Source: an uncultured Paracoccaceae bacterium (GTDB lineage: Bacteria > Pseudomonadota > Alphaproteobacteria > Rhodobacterales > Rhodobacteraceae). Taken from it: a stretch of DNA of 64,000 nt. The stretch is taken from the NCBI GenBank assembly GCA_947498415.1, contig CANMKB010000009.1, forward strand, positions 1 to 64,000, read 5' to 3'. Below the pieces are notes generated by a model. That model had not been told where the DNA came from. It did no database searches and saw only the letters and a list, made by a program, of their open reading frames with translations. The position numbers and the translations under genes are program-made. Positions 44,856 to 53,855 of this stretch are shown here, one piece after another; positions within the stretch are counted from its first letter, which is position 1, and every line of letters starts with the position of its first letter.

Positions 44856-45287
44856 TCAGGTGCGGTCAATTTTTCGGCCAAAGACCACAAGTGTATTGGT
44901 GCGGATCACACCGGGGATTTCAGCCATCTCATCGACAAGAATATCAAGATCTTCGATGCGGGGGGCCTCAGCTGAAATCAATAAATCAAATTCGCCGTTC
45001 ACAGACAGGCAAAGTTTAATTTCCGGATATAGCTCTAATCGCTTCAGCACTGATTGGGTTTCGGGTTGCTGCACTGCGACAAGGATTGTGATCTGCACTT
45101 GCGGACGGTCTTCGTCTACACCCAACCGAACAGTATACCCTTTGATCACGCCGCGGTTTTCCATGCGGGTAATACGACTGTGAATCGTGGTGCGTGCGAC
45201 ATTCAGTTGCGCTGCAAGCTGCGCTGTAGATTGGCGCGCATTCGTTTGCAGGGCAGTGATGATTTTTCGATCTAACGCATCTTGCAT
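44856..45287 (-). CDS. Lrp/AsnC family transcriptional regulator
   Basis: A protein of 143 residues. The N-terminal LDRKIITALQTNARQSTAQLAAQLNVARTTIHSRI (LDRKII and QLAAQLNVARTTIHSRI) is the AsnC-type helix-turn-helix. The C-terminal RAM domain has VNGEFDLLISAEA and a VIRTNTLVVFGRKI end. It should sense an amino acid and control the dehydrogenase gene downstream, and perhaps the TRAP operon. The short 113-base gap downstream contains the promoter or leader of the dehydrogenase gene. Confidence 0.93.
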   Translation of the reverse strand: MQDALDRKIITALQTNARQSTAQLAAQLNVARTTIHSRITRMENRGVIKGYTVRLGVDEDRPQVQITILVAVQQPETQSVLKRLELYPEIKLCLSVNGEFDLLISAEAPRIEDLDILVDEMAEIPGVIRTNTLVVFGRKIDRT

Positions 45288-45347
45288 AAGGGCTCCGGGT
45301 TTACTGAACCCAGCATAAGCGCGAAGAGCGTTGAATTTAAAGAAAAA

Positions 45348-45370
45348 TGGCCCGCAGGTTGCGGGCCATT
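45348..45370 (-). terminator. Terminator of the dctPQM operon
   Basis: ATGGCCCGCA pairs perfectly with TGCGGGCCAT around a 3-base loop. On the minus strand the stem runs into TTTTTC, just after the dctM stop at 45389. On the plus strand it is followed by TTCT, but no gene approaches from that side. Confidence 0.88.
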
Positions 45371-45388
45371 TCTAACTTTAGGGATGAA

Positions 45389-46789
45389 TTAAACCTGTGA
45401 AGGCAACCACAATACAATCTGCGGAAAGGAAACCAACAGCGCGATTGTGATGGCATCCGCGATGAAAAACGGTGTCACACCTTTAAAGACGTCTTGAACA
45501 CTTAGGTCATCGCGCACGCCGGCCACAACAAAGCAGTTCAAGCCGATCGGAGGGGTAATCAGACAGAACTCTGCCATTTTCACCACCAAAATACCGAACC
45601 AGATCGCACACATAGGACCGCTCATGCCAAAGGTACTGTCCGCGGCAGAGACAAACTCGCCCCCATTCAGCGCCATGACAGCTGGATACACCACAGGCAG
45701 GGTCAACAAGAGCATCCCGATCGCATCCATGAACATCCCAAGCACCGCGTAAGCCAGCAAGATGCAAACCAAGATCAACATAGGAGACATGGTGAGGCTG
45801 GTGATCCAATCCGAGAACGCACCAGGCAGGTCAGCGAACCCAAGAAAACGCACATAAACCAGAACACCCCAGATGATGGTAAAGATCATCACAGCCAGTT
45901 TGGCAGTCTCTAACAAAGCATCTTTAAGCTGCGCCCAACGCATGCCCTGATACAGTGCCATCAAAAAGACGACAAACGCACCAATCGCGCCGCCTTCCGT
46001 TGGGGTCCCCCAAGCGTCTCCGCCAAATGGGTTGTAGACAAAGAAGATGATTGTGATGACCACGAACACAATCGGCAAAGCTGGCGGAAGCGCCGCAAAT
46101 CGCTGTTTCCAAGTAAAACCTTTGACCGGAGGGCCAAAGTTCTTGATCGACAGCGCGAGGCCGATGATGAGCATGCCATAAATGACAGCCGAAAACGCAC
46201 CTGGGATAAAGCCCGCCAGCAGTAGTTTACCTACATCTTGTTCAACAATGATGGCGTAAATTACCAGAATTGCTGAGGGGGGGATTAAGGATGCGAGCGT
46301 CCCCCCCGCAGCCACGACCCCTGCGGCAAACCGCTTATCATACCCAATCTTTAACATCTCAGGGATCGCTATTCGGGCAAACACAGCTGATGTCGCAACT
46401 GATGCCCCGGACACAGCGGCAAAGCCGGCCGTTGCGAAAACTGTCGACACAGCCAAGCCACCGGGCACCCACGCCAACCAGCGCTTGGCAGCTTCAAACA
46501 GGGCTTTCGTCAGCCCAGCATAATAGGCCAAATATCCGATCAGGATAAATGTTGGGATCAGACTAAGCGCTTGGCTTGAGATCTTTGAATGTGGCACCTG
46601 TCCTGCCGTTTTCACGGCAACCGTCACTGCCCAGAAAAAGTCGTCTCCGCCATAGTCTTTCTTGGCCCAAAAGATCCATATCAAGCCAATCATACCCGCA
46701 AGACCCGCGGCAAAAGCCACACGCATCCCAAGGACGACCATAAGTAACAATCCGCCCGAAACGATCAGGCCAATTTCAATAGGTTCCAT
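45389..46789 (-). CDS. dctM: TRAP transporter large permease DctM
   Basis: A protein of 466 residues with about twelve to thirteen hydrophobic segments. ATSAVFARIAIPEMLKIGYDKRFAAGVVAAGGTLASLIPPSAILVIYA (here AGGTLASLIPPSAILVIYA) and CLITPPIGLNCFV are TRAP-T large subunit hallmarks. It carries the ion-coupled translocation path. It starts 5 bases after dctQ and is the last gene of the operon, followed by a terminator. Confidence 0.94.
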   Translation of the reverse strand: MEPIEIGLIVSGGLLLMVVLGMRVAFAAGLAGMIGLIWIFWAKKDYGGDDFFWAVTVAVKTAGQVPHSKISSQALSLIPTFILIGYLAYYAGLTKALFEAAKRWLAWVPGGLAVSTVFATAGFAAVSGASVATSAVFARIAIPEMLKIGYDKRFAAGVVAAGGTLASLIPPSAILVIYAIIVEQDVGKLLLAGFIPGAFSAVIYGMLIIGLALSIKNFGPPVKGFTWKQRFAALPPALPIVFVVITIIFFVYNPFGGDAWGTPTEGGAIGAFVVFLMALYQGMRWAQLKDALLETAKLAVMIFTIIWGVLVYVRFLGFADLPGAFSDWITSLTMSPMLILVCILLAYAVLGMFMDAIGMLLLTLPVVYPAVMALNGGEFVSAADSTFGMSGPMCAIWFGILVVKMAEFCLITPPIGLNCFVVAGVRDDLSVQDVFKGVTPFFIADAITIALLVSFPQIVLWLPSQV

Positions 46790-46794
46790 GATCG

Positions 46795-47445
46795 TTATCC
46801 CTGTGTATTTTTGTCTGAATCAAGACCCGAAACATGCTCGGCTTCGAGTGCCGCTTGTGTAGCGGCGTCAGCAATCATCGGCACAGCCACCGGGCGCGGG
46901 TCACCGGTTACAATGGCCCGTGCATAGGAAAACAACTGAAGGACCAAACGCAGGCACAAAACCGAAAAAGCGACCGGGGCAAGGAGTTTTGCTGGCCAAA
47001 TGGGCAAGGCAATATCCATCGAGCTGTCACGGCTCCACATCGGTGCTGCGAAATCAAAGCTGCGTTCGAAATGGGCCCAGCTGCCCCACACCATCAATAT
47101 CATGAGCAATAGAATGCCAAGGGTCGTGATAAACTCTGCCATGAACAATGGGCGGCCTTTCAGGGCGCCGACCAGCATGTCCATGCGAATGTGTCCGCCG
47201 TCGCGTTGCGTAAACGCAATCCCCATGAAGGCGATGAGTGGCATCGCCTGCTCAATCCAATCTACGTAGCCGGGCAGGGGTTGGCTTAGGAAGTTTCGCC
47301 CACCTACAGATCCCACCGCAAGAAGCATTAGGGAAAACACCGCTAAGCCACTGAGAAGGGCAAAGGTCTTTTCAAGTTTATATAGGGATTGGTCTAAGCG
47401 TGACAGTATGCTGTCATCAGTCAGAACCAAAGATGCGCCAGCCAT
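46795..47445 (-). CDS. dctQ: TRAP transporter small permease DctQ
   Basis: A protein of 216 residues with four membrane segments and the conserved WIEQAMPLIAFMGIAFTQRDGGHIRMDML block (WIEQAMP, GIAFTQRDGGHIRMD) of TRAP small subunits. It is longer than the usual 160-180 residues, with a polar N-terminus and a C-terminal tail of about 40 residues. It lies 64 bases after dctP, with a strong stem-loop between the two. Confidence 0.92.
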   Translation of the reverse strand: MAGASLVLTDDSILSRLDQSLYKLEKTFALLSGLAVFSLMLLAVGSVGGRNFLSQPLPGYVDWIEQAMPLIAFMGIAFTQRDGGHIRMDMLVGALKGRPLFMAEFITTLGILLLMILMVWGSWAHFERSFDFAAPMWSRDSSMDIALPIWPAKLLAPVAFSVLCLRLVLQLFSYARAIVTGDPRPVAVPMIADAATQAALEAEHVSGLDSDKNTQG

Positions 47446-47473
47446 GGCGGTCTCCTCTCGTCCGGAAAGGCAA

Positions 47474-47501
47474 GATGCCGGGCGGGGTGCCGCCCAGCAT
47501 C
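47474..47501 (-). other. Stem-loop between dctP and dctQ
   Basis: GATGC-C-GGGCGG pairs with CCGCCC-A-GCATC around GGTG: two perfect 5- and 6-base helices with one C/A mismatch. It lies 9 bases after the dctP stop. No T-run follows on the minus strand, so partial termination or mRNA protection is more likely than full termination. Confidence 0.7.
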
Positions 47502-47509
47502 AATTTCTA

Positions 47510-48520
47510 TTAGCTACCTTCGGCAATCATGCCTGTGACAAGATCATAAAGCTCTTGTGCAGGAAGGCCGCGTGCCGTGTTTTCTTCGATCCAAGCTGCC
47601 GCCGCTGGGGCTGCTGCTGCCTCTTTGAAGGCTGAGATTTCAGAGTCTGCAAAGGTGACTTCGGTGATCCCACGCTCTGCCAGAGCGGGGCCCCATGCCG
47701 CCATGGTCTTGTTGTTGTAATTGTCGATGTAATGCGCCAGCGATTCATCAATAGAGCCCATCAAAGCGTCGCGGTGGTCATCAGACAAATCAGCCAACGC
47801 GTCGTTGTTTACAACAACCGGGCAGTTCACGGTGCCGGGGTTCAGGTTTGTGGTCCACCACGTGCCGTTTTCGATAGTGCCGAATGACATGTGCGCGTGT
47901 GGGGCAAAGCTAACGGCCTTTACCACGCCGCTGTCCATCGCCTGACGGACTTCAGTAGCCGACATAGATGTTGGCACAGCGCCGACAGTCTTCATCGCTG
48001 CGCCGATACCACCGGTGGCACGTACTGACAGTCCTTCGAAGTCAGCCAAACTTTCTGGTGCATCGCCAAGTCCAACAAGGTTGTACTGTGGCAAAGGCGA
48101 AGGCATCAGCAAAGTTGCGTTCCAACGGCCCAAATCTTTTTGTGTCGCTGGGTGCGCATAGACTGCCATCGACAGTTCAACTTCTTGCTCAAGCGAGCTT
48201 ACGCCGAGGAACGGAAGTTCGAGAACGGTGATGGACGGGTTTTTGTCACGGTGATATCCCGCGCAGAATTGTGCCATTTCGAACGCGCCGATGGAAATAC
48301 CATCAAGGTTTTCGCGGTTCTTAGACAGACCGCCGTAGCTGATGTTCAATGTGAACTCGCCACCGGTTTTTTCGCTGACCAGCTCTGCGAGTTTTTCTAC
48401 GTGCTCAGTGAATGCACGGCGTTTGCCCCAAAGGGAAACATTCCACTCGGTTGCCATGGCTTCGCCGGCGAATGCAACCGCCAGTGCTGCGACTGCGGTT
48501 TTTTGGAATACATTGCGCAT
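47510..48520 (-). CDS. dctP: TRAP transporter substrate-binding protein DctP
   Basis: A protein of 336 residues from ATG 48520, preceded by GGAGGT. The signal peptide MRNVFQKTAVAALAVAFAGE ends before MATEW. The TRAP receptor core shows LPFLGVSSLEQEVELS and the substrate-binding Arg in FEGLSVRATGG (about 150-160). The ligand is probably a carboxylate. Two palindromes in the 114-base gap upstream, and the dctBD genes just behind, suggest control by that two-component system. Confidence 0.93.
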   Translation of the reverse strand: MRNVFQKTAVAALAVAFAGEAMATEWNVSLWGKRRAFTEHVEKLAELVSEKTGGEFTLNISYGGLSKNRENLDGISIGAFEMAQFCAGYHRDKNPSITVLELPFLGVSSLEQEVELSMAVYAHPATQKDLGRWNATLLMPSPLPQYNLVGLGDAPESLADFEGLSVRATGGIGAAMKTVGAVPTSMSATEVRQAMDSGVVKAVSFAPHAHMSFGTIENGTWWTTNLNPGTVNCPVVVNNDALADLSDDHRDALMGSIDESLAHYIDNYNNKTMAAWGPALAERGITEVTFADSEISAFKEAAAAPAAAAWIEENTARGLPAQELYDLVTGMIAEGS

Positions 48521-48535
48521 GTGTACCTCCCAGAA

Positions 48536-48561
48536 ATCATGCTTTGAGCCGCAAGCATGAT
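48536..48561. promoter_or_regulatory. Inverted repeat upstream of dctP
   Basis: ATCATGCTT (48536-48544) and AAGCATGAT (48553-48561) are perfect 9-base arms with an 8-base spacer. The element ends 16 bases before the dctP start, so it lies in the leader and may be an operator or an RNA hairpin near the ribosome-binding site. Confidence 0.5.
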
Positions 48562-48615
48562 CCAAAAGAGGTAAACTGCCTATGAAGAAAAACGCGCATG
48601 GTCGTTGCTGTGATG

Positions 48616-48629
48616 TGCGGAATTCCGCA
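48616..48629. promoter_or_regulatory. Palindrome, probable DctD-binding site
   Basis: TGCGGAATTCCGCA is a perfect 14-base palindrome 96 bases upstream of dctP and 6 bases after the dctD stop. The half-site GTGCGG resembles the DctD upstream activating sequences described before rhizobial dctA. No -24/-12 element with correct spacing was found between it and dctP. Confidence 0.55.
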
Positions 48630-48634
48630 AAGCT

Positions 48635-49975
48635 CTACAAAAGCGCGTCTTTGTTCAGATCTAGTTTCACTATTTTTTCATTTAATGTGCGCCGCCCAAT
48701 ACCAAGGGCTTCTGCAACAGCGTCCATACGTCCTTCATGGGCACGGATGGCTTTTGCAATCAGCTCTCTTTCAAAGGCAGCCACCGCTTCGCGTAAAGTC
48801 ACTGGAACGTCTTCAAACCCCTGATCGGTTTGCAAAGCCTGCGCGACCGAACCCGTTCCGCGGCGCGCTGCAAGCACACGTCGCTCTGCAACATTTCGCA
48901 GTTCACGGACATTCCCGGGCCAATCATGGGCCAAAAGGGCGGCGATGTCTTCTTGGGTTAGTTCGGGAACACCGGTTTCGTAGAGACCCGCAAATTGCGA
49001 CAGGAAATGCGTGGCAAGTAAGATCAAATCGTCAGGACGATCTCGCAACGTCGGGAGCGATAGCGTCATCGTGTTAAGCCTGAACAACAGATCTTGCCTC
49101 AGGCGGCCCTCGCGGATTGCAGACTCAGTGTCTTCGTTGGTGGCAGAGACAATGCGAAATTGAAGAGGAACCGGTTTCGTCGCGCCCGCTGGCAGAATTT
49201 GCTTGTCTTCGATGACACGCAACAATTGCGCTTGAACGGGCAGGGGGCATGCGCTGATCTCATCTAAGAATAATGTGCCGCCATGCACCGCCAATAGTCG
49301 CCCATCACTCCCGTCCTGAGAGCCGAACATTTCTGTTTCAAAGGTCTCTGCATTGATGGCCGCACAGTTTAACGCAAGGAAGGGCCCGTCAGACGAAGGG
49401 CCAAGATCATGAAGCGCACGCGCGACAAGCTCTTTGCCTGTCCCGGTTTCGCCTTGCAACAGAACTGGCACGTCGATTTCTGCCACATCTAGCACCATCT
49501 CTCGCAACTTTTGGATGGCCTGTGTTTCGCCGATAAGCAGGCGATCAAGCCCAGAAAGCTTTAGAATGCGCTCTCGCAGGCGTTCTGTTGTTTGGCGCAT
49601 ACGATGTTGATCAGCCGCATGAGTTAAGGCGTTCAACAAGCGGCGCGGTTCATAGGGCTTTTCGATAAACCCATAGGCGCCGTCTTTGATGGCCTGTACC
49701 GCCATCTGGATATCTCCGTGGGCCGAGATAAGAACCAGCGGCGGGGCCATTTCAGTGTTCAGCGAGGCAAGGAGTTCCAATCCTGACATGCCAGGCATTC
49801 GGACGTCAGACAAAATCACATCCGGTTGGAACTCGGTGAGCCGAGCCGCCACCTTTTCTGCCCGCGCCAATGCTTCGACGCGCCAGCCGGCCGCCTCTAA
49901 CAAATCTATCAACGAGGTACGCATGGATTTGTCGTCTTCGACAATCAGGATGCTGGCGTTCTCTGAATGGCTCAT
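48635..49975 (-). CDS. dctD: C4-dicarboxylate response regulator DctD, lacking GAFTGA
   Basis: A protein of 446 residues. The receiver domain has Asp57 in ILSDVRMPGMSG. The AAA+ domain has Walker A GETGTGKE at 175-182 and Walker B GGTLFLDE at 232-239. Between them the sequence reads EMFGSQDGSDGRLLAVHGG, about 8 residues shorter than usual and without the GAFTGA loop that contacts sigma54. A Fis-type helix-turn-helix closes the protein (GRMDAVAEALGIGRRTLNEKI). It should regulate dctP, but probably not by the normal sigma54 route. It overlaps dctB by 4 bases. Confidence 0.92.
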   Translation of the reverse strand: MSHSENASILIVEDDKSMRTSLIDLLEAAGWRVEALARAEKVAARLTEFQPDVILSDVRMPGMSGLELLASLNTEMAPPLVLISAHGDIQMAVQAIKDGAYGFIEKPYEPRRLLNALTHAADQHRMRQTTERLRERILKLSGLDRLLIGETQAIQKLREMVLDVAEIDVPVLLQGETGTGKELVARALHDLGPSSDGPFLALNCAAINAETFETEMFGSQDGSDGRLLAVHGGTLFLDEISACPLPVQAQLLRVIEDKQILPAGATKPVPLQFRIVSATNEDTESAIREGRLRQDLLFRLNTMTLSLPTLRDRPDDLILLATHFLSQFAGLYETGVPELTQEDIAALLAHDWPGNVRELRNVAERRVLAARRGTGSVAQALQTDQGFEDVPVTLREAVAAFERELIAKAIRAHEGRMDAVAEALGIGRRTLNEKIVKLDLNKDALL

Positions 49976-51705
49976 TTCTTTGCAACCCCATCTTCGTGTG
50001 ACAAAAGCGGAATTTCCACGCGAAAATCTGCACCCCCAACTTCTGTATTCTCGGCCGTTATATGCCCGTGGTGTTCCGCCACAATATTGGCAGAAATCGC
50101 AAGGCCAAGCCCCATACCATGACCACTTTCGCGGCTGGTCACGAAAGGCTCTTGGAGATCAGACAAAGTTGAATCCCCTAACCCATGTCCACTGTCTTTT
50201 ATGCGAAACCATCCCAAAGTGTCTGAATGACCGATGCCCACAGTTAGCTTTCGTTCGTCCACATCTTCCATTGCGTCTATGGCATTGCGCAGGAGGTTGG
50301 TCATAACCTGTTCAAGTCGCAGTTGGTTCCCAAACACCAAGACGGGCGTATCAGGCATATGCAGATCTAAATTGGTTTCGCTCGCATCAATATTCGCTGA
50401 CACAAGTCCCAGTGATGCACGCATCGCATCGCGCAGATCTACGGGTTCAAACCCGTCGCCGCCACTGCGCGCAAAGAATTTCAACTGGCGTGTGATGCCT
50501 TCCATACGATCCACTAGCCCTGATATCTTGGGCATCAGTTTAAGCGGGCCACCATCACTTAACTCTGCGGCCGTCAGGTGATTGCGCATCGCGGCAATGG
50601 GCTGCCCTAATTCATGCGTCACAGAAGCCGAGAGTTGCCCAAGCGCAGCAAGGCGGCTGGCGCGCTCTAACTGATCTTGTGTTCGCGCCAATCGACGCTC
50701 TGCTGTCCTGCGATCTTCGATCTCAACCGCAAGGCGCTCATTGGCCTCACGCAGCTGGGCTTCTTCGGCCTCTGATCTTTGCAGCGCTGCGCCAATCCGG
50801 CGAGAATGCCTTGCCTGGGTAAAGATCAGGATCGTAGCCGCCATAATCGTTAGCAGGCCAGTCACAAGCCACGCGCGCGTACGCACAACTGTTTGATCTG
50901 CAAAATAGTGCAGCCGCCAATCGTGGGGTAAGTCGTCTGCCGTCAGATAAATATGTTCGAACCCATTAATAACAGCAGTGGTGTCAGAGTTTTGCCGCCA
51001 ATCCAGAGGCTGCAGGGATTTCCCGGTGAATTGTTGTGCGGCATCAATTCGGCTTCGTTGTTGCAGCGTCAGCGTCGACAGCGTTTGGTATCGCCACTCC
51101 GCGCTTGAAGATAAAAGGATCACACCGTCACTATTTGTAAGTAAAACGGTCTCACCCGCGTCGCGCCAGCTTTGTTCGAGTTTTGAAAGGTCGAGTTTGA
51201 TAGCAATGACACCCGAAATTTCGCCAATTCCGTCGTCGACCCCATCGGCGATAAAGTAGCCAGGCAGGCCGGTCGTTGCGCCGATCCCATAGAACCGACC
51301 TTGCTTACCTTCAACCGCGTCACGAAAGTAAGGCCGAAACCCGTAGTTCTGACCAACGAAGCTGCTTGGTGTTAAAGCGTTAGAGGCCGAGATGGTTTCA
51401 CCAGATAGATTCATCAAATAAATCGCATCCAGATTGGATTGCTCGGCAAAAGCGGCCAGTCTCTGGTCTAACGTATCAGTCGCGCCCTCTTTCGAGGTGC
51501 GTTGTACAAACGGATCGCGGGCCAGCACATAGGTCAAATGGGAAAAGCGTTCTAACTCTGCAATGACGGTGCTTCGATACAAAGAAAGCCGCCCGTTGGC
51601 CTTGGCCTGCTCTTCTGACTGAAAATATTGAAACGAAAGCAGAAAGATGCCGACCGCCGCAAGGCAAACGGCAAGGAATGTGAAAAGTAGAGTTCTGCTG
51701 CGCAT
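49972..51705 (-). CDS. dctB: C4-dicarboxylate sensor histidine kinase DctB
   Basis: A protein of 577 residues. One membrane segment at each end of an N-terminal periplasmic Cache-like sensor (about 30-280) precedes a coiled-coil and the dimerisation domain SVTHELGQPIAAMRNHL with the phospho-accepting His (about residue 362). The ATPase domain has VMTNLLRNAIDAM, IKDSGHGLGD and GHGMGLGLAIS. It should sense the TRAP substrate and phosphorylate DctD. It is the first gene of dctB-dctD, divergent from the protease gene. Confidence 0.92.
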   Translation of the reverse strand: MRSRTLLFTFLAVCLAAVGIFLLSFQYFQSEEQAKANGRLSLYRSTVIAELERFSHLTYVLARDPFVQRTSKEGATDTLDQRLAAFAEQSNLDAIYLMNLSGETISASNALTPSSFVGQNYGFRPYFRDAVEGKQGRFYGIGATTGLPGYFIADGVDDGIGEISGVIAIKLDLSKLEQSWRDAGETVLLTNSDGVILLSSSAEWRYQTLSTLTLQQRSRIDAAQQFTGKSLQPLDWRQNSDTTAVINGFEHIYLTADDLPHDWRLHYFADQTVVRTRAWLVTGLLTIMAATILIFTQARHSRRIGAALQRSEAEEAQLREANERLAVEIEDRRTAERRLARTQDQLERASRLAALGQLSASVTHELGQPIAAMRNHLTAAELSDGGPLKLMPKISGLVDRMEGITRQLKFFARSGGDGFEPVDLRDAMRASLGLVSANIDASETNLDLHMPDTPVLVFGNQLRLEQVMTNLLRNAIDAMEDVDERKLTVGIGHSDTLGWFRIKDSGHGLGDSTLSDLQEPFVTSRESGHGMGLGLAISANIVAEHHGHITAENTEVGGADFRVEIPLLSHEDGVAKK

Positions 51706-51939
51706 CGACTGGCCAACTTAAAATTTTCAGCAGTTTGGAAACAATTGGTACCGATCATACCCAATCCCGCCGTAATCACATTCATTACGCCGTATTTTCG
51801 ACGAATTGTAAGTAAAATCGGTCAGGTCTAAGGCAATTGCCGCCCTTTGAGCACCATAGAAGCCTTAAAAAGACCGGGTCTCGCCCGAGATTCGCCCCAT
51901 CGCAGTGGCCAAATCCAATGCAGAAGTATTGGAGGTAAC

Positions 51940-52653
51940 GTGCGAGTAGCATCTTATGTATTAGCGCTTTCACTTGCGCTGCCAGGGGCAGCAATTGGTG
52001 AATCAAGCGCCCGCGGGACGGCCCTTTCGGCCATGCCCGGCGGTGAAGCCATTGGACGTCTTATGATGTCTGGAAAATCAATGTGTACAGGCGCCATGGT
52101 CGAGCCCGATCTTGTGGTCACGGCAGCACACTGCCTGTATGACACGCGGACAGGGAAACGACTTAAGCCTGAAAAAATCAAGTTTGAGGCCGGGCTTAAA
52201 TCCGGCAAGGCAAGCGCGACACGCCATGTCGTAAGCGCCACGCAACACCCGCAATATCGTCACAACCGTAAAGGTCAGGCGCAAATGGGATATGATTTGG
52301 CTCTGCTCAAGCTAAACAAGCCCATCCACATGGAACAAACGCTCCAGATTTCTTCGGCTTCACGGCCAGAAAAGGGAGATATGCTCGGCGTGGTGTCTTA
52401 CACGATCGGTCATAAGAATGATCCTCGGTTCGCCTACCCATGCCAAGTCTTGGCGCGCAAGGGTGAAACCCTTGTGATGTCTTGTCAGGTCAACTTCGGT
52501 GCCTCAGGTGCCCCAGTGTTGGCCATGCAGAATGGACGAGAACCCTTCCTGGTCTCTGTCATCTCAGCCAAAGCTGCGATGGGGGGTCGGAAGGTGTCTG
52601 TTGGAACTGCTCTGACAAGCAATACACTGAAACAAATTATGGCCGAGGGTTAA
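51940..52653 (+). CDS. Secreted trypsin-like serine protease
   Basis: A protein of 237 residues from GTG 51940 with GGAGG 4 bases upstream. The signal peptide VASYVLALSLALPGAAIGES is followed by a chymotrypsin-fold core. The catalytic triad is His64 (TAAHC), Asp119 (YDLALLKL) and Ser189 (GASGAP, in place of GDSGGP). Four Cys residues are present. It should act in the periplasm or outside. It stands alone, divergent from dctB, and converges on the secretion operon. Its target is unknown; an effect on the adhesin is only a guess. Confidence 0.87.
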   Translation: MRVASYVLALSLALPGAAIGESSARGTALSAMPGGEAIGRLMMSGKSMCTGAMVEPDLVVTAAHCLYDTRTGKRLKPEKIKFEAGLKSGKASATRHVVSATQHPQYRHNRKGQAQMGYDLALLKLNKPIHMEQTLQISSASRPEKGDMLGVVSYTIGHKNDPRFAYPCQVLARKGETLVMSCQVNFGASGAPVLAMQNGREPFLVSVISAKAAMGGRKVSVGTALTSNTLKQIMAEG

Positions 52654-52673
52654 TCCCTCGGTGGGCTATTCGC

Positions 52674-53855
52674 CTATGGCTCTCTGAATGCTTCGCGTGA
52701 TTTGTAGAGCGGCTTAAGAAGATAACGCAGAACCGTTTTAGAACCGGTGTGCAATTCAATTTGTGCCCGCATTCCAGGCCGAACTTCGATCGACTTTTGC
52801 CGCTCTGTCATATCACTGCTGTCGACCATGACAGAGACGCGATAGTAGGGAGGCGCCTGTGGGTTACGCTCATCTTCAAAGGTATCGGCGGAAATGAAAT
52901 CCACCTTGCCTTTCAGGGTGCCATAGATTGTGTAATCGTAAGCGGTGAGCTTAATCGTTGCGTCTTGTCCGGGCTCAACACTGGCAATGTTTTCGGGGCG
53001 CACGCGTGCCTCAATAAACAGTTCTTCTCCCATGGGAATGATCTCAAAGATCTCTTCGCCAGGACGAACAACGCCACCAATGGTCGTGACGGAAAGACTG
53101 TTCACGATGCCGCGCATTGGGGCGGTAATGATCGTGCGGTTGAGCTGATCCTGCGCAAGGCGCATTTCCTGTTTGCGTGATGTGATATCTTTGAGCGTTT
53201 CAGAGTAATCCTCTGCAAGCTCCAGCTCCGCTTGGGTCACAATGTCCATATAGCGAATTTCAGCGTCTGATGCTTTTTCGCGGGCCTTGTTCACCTCAAG
53301 CAACGCCACGAATTCCTGTTTATAAAGCCGCTCCATATTGGCAAGCTCTGTCTTTGCCTGTTCCAGCTGAGCAAAAGCTCCAGCCCGCCGACTATCCAGA
53401 TCTGTTTGACGTGCTTTCAAAAGGGCCCGTTCCGATGTCAAAATGCGTGGGGACCGATCCGCAAGTTCGGCAGGGACTTCAAATTCAAAGGCCCCCTCGA
53501 TCTCAGCTTCTAGACGTAGACGTTTGATATCCAATGCATCCAGCTGATCTTGCAAGTCGTCAAAAGCGGTGCGGAATTTGGTATCCTGCAACGTTGCTAA
53601 AATCTGGCCTTGCTCAACAAGATCACCCTGTTTCACCGAGAGGTCTGCCAAGATGCCGCCTTCGAGGTTTTGAATGATCTGTGAGCGAGACGAAGAGACA
53701 ACTTCGCCGTCTGCGCGTACGATTTCATCGATCCATGCAAATGCAGCCCAGAGCAAAAAAATCAAAACGGCGACGCCGACCAAGCGTACCGTTTTTCGGG
53801 CAGATGCCATTTGCTCATCTAGGGTTTCAGGTGTCGCATAATTTGTGTCGGTCAT
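52674..53855 (-). CDS. Type I secretion membrane fusion protein (HlyD family)
   Basis: A protein of 393 residues. One membrane segment at about 25-45 precedes ADGEVVSSSRSQIIQNLEGGILADLSVKQGDLVEQGQIL (seen here as VVSSSRSQIIQNLEGG and VKQGDLVEQGQIL), a typical HlyD biotinyl-lipoyl half. A long coiled coil follows (about 140-240), and the C-terminal half returns to the lipoyl and beta-barrel domains. It links the inner-membrane transporter with the outer-membrane channel. It overlaps the transporter gene by 4 bases. Confidence 0.93.
   Translation of the reverse strand: MTDTNYATPETLDEQMASARKTVRLVGVAVLIFLLWAAFAWIDEIVRADGEVVSSSRSQIIQNLEGGILADLSVKQGDLVEQGQILATLQDTKFRTAFDDLQDQLDALDIKRLRLEAEIEGAFEFEVPAELADRSPRILTSERALLKARQTDLDSRRAGAFAQLEQAKTELANMERLYKQEFVALLEVNKAREKASDAEIRYMDIVTQAELELAEDYSETLKDITSRKQEMRLAQDQLNRTIITAPMRGIVNSLSVTTIGGVVRPGEEIFEIIPMGEELFIEARVRPENIASVEPGQDATIKLTAYDYTIYGTLKGKVDFISADTFEDERNPQAPPYYRVSVMVDSSDMTERQKSIEVRPGMRAQIELHTGSKTVLRYLLKPLYKSREAFREP

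Noticed and set aside
48521..48634. A sigma54 promoter before dctP (TGGATCATGCTTGC)
   Set aside because: GG and GC are 9 bases apart instead of 10, and DctD lacks GAFTGA, so the element was not called.
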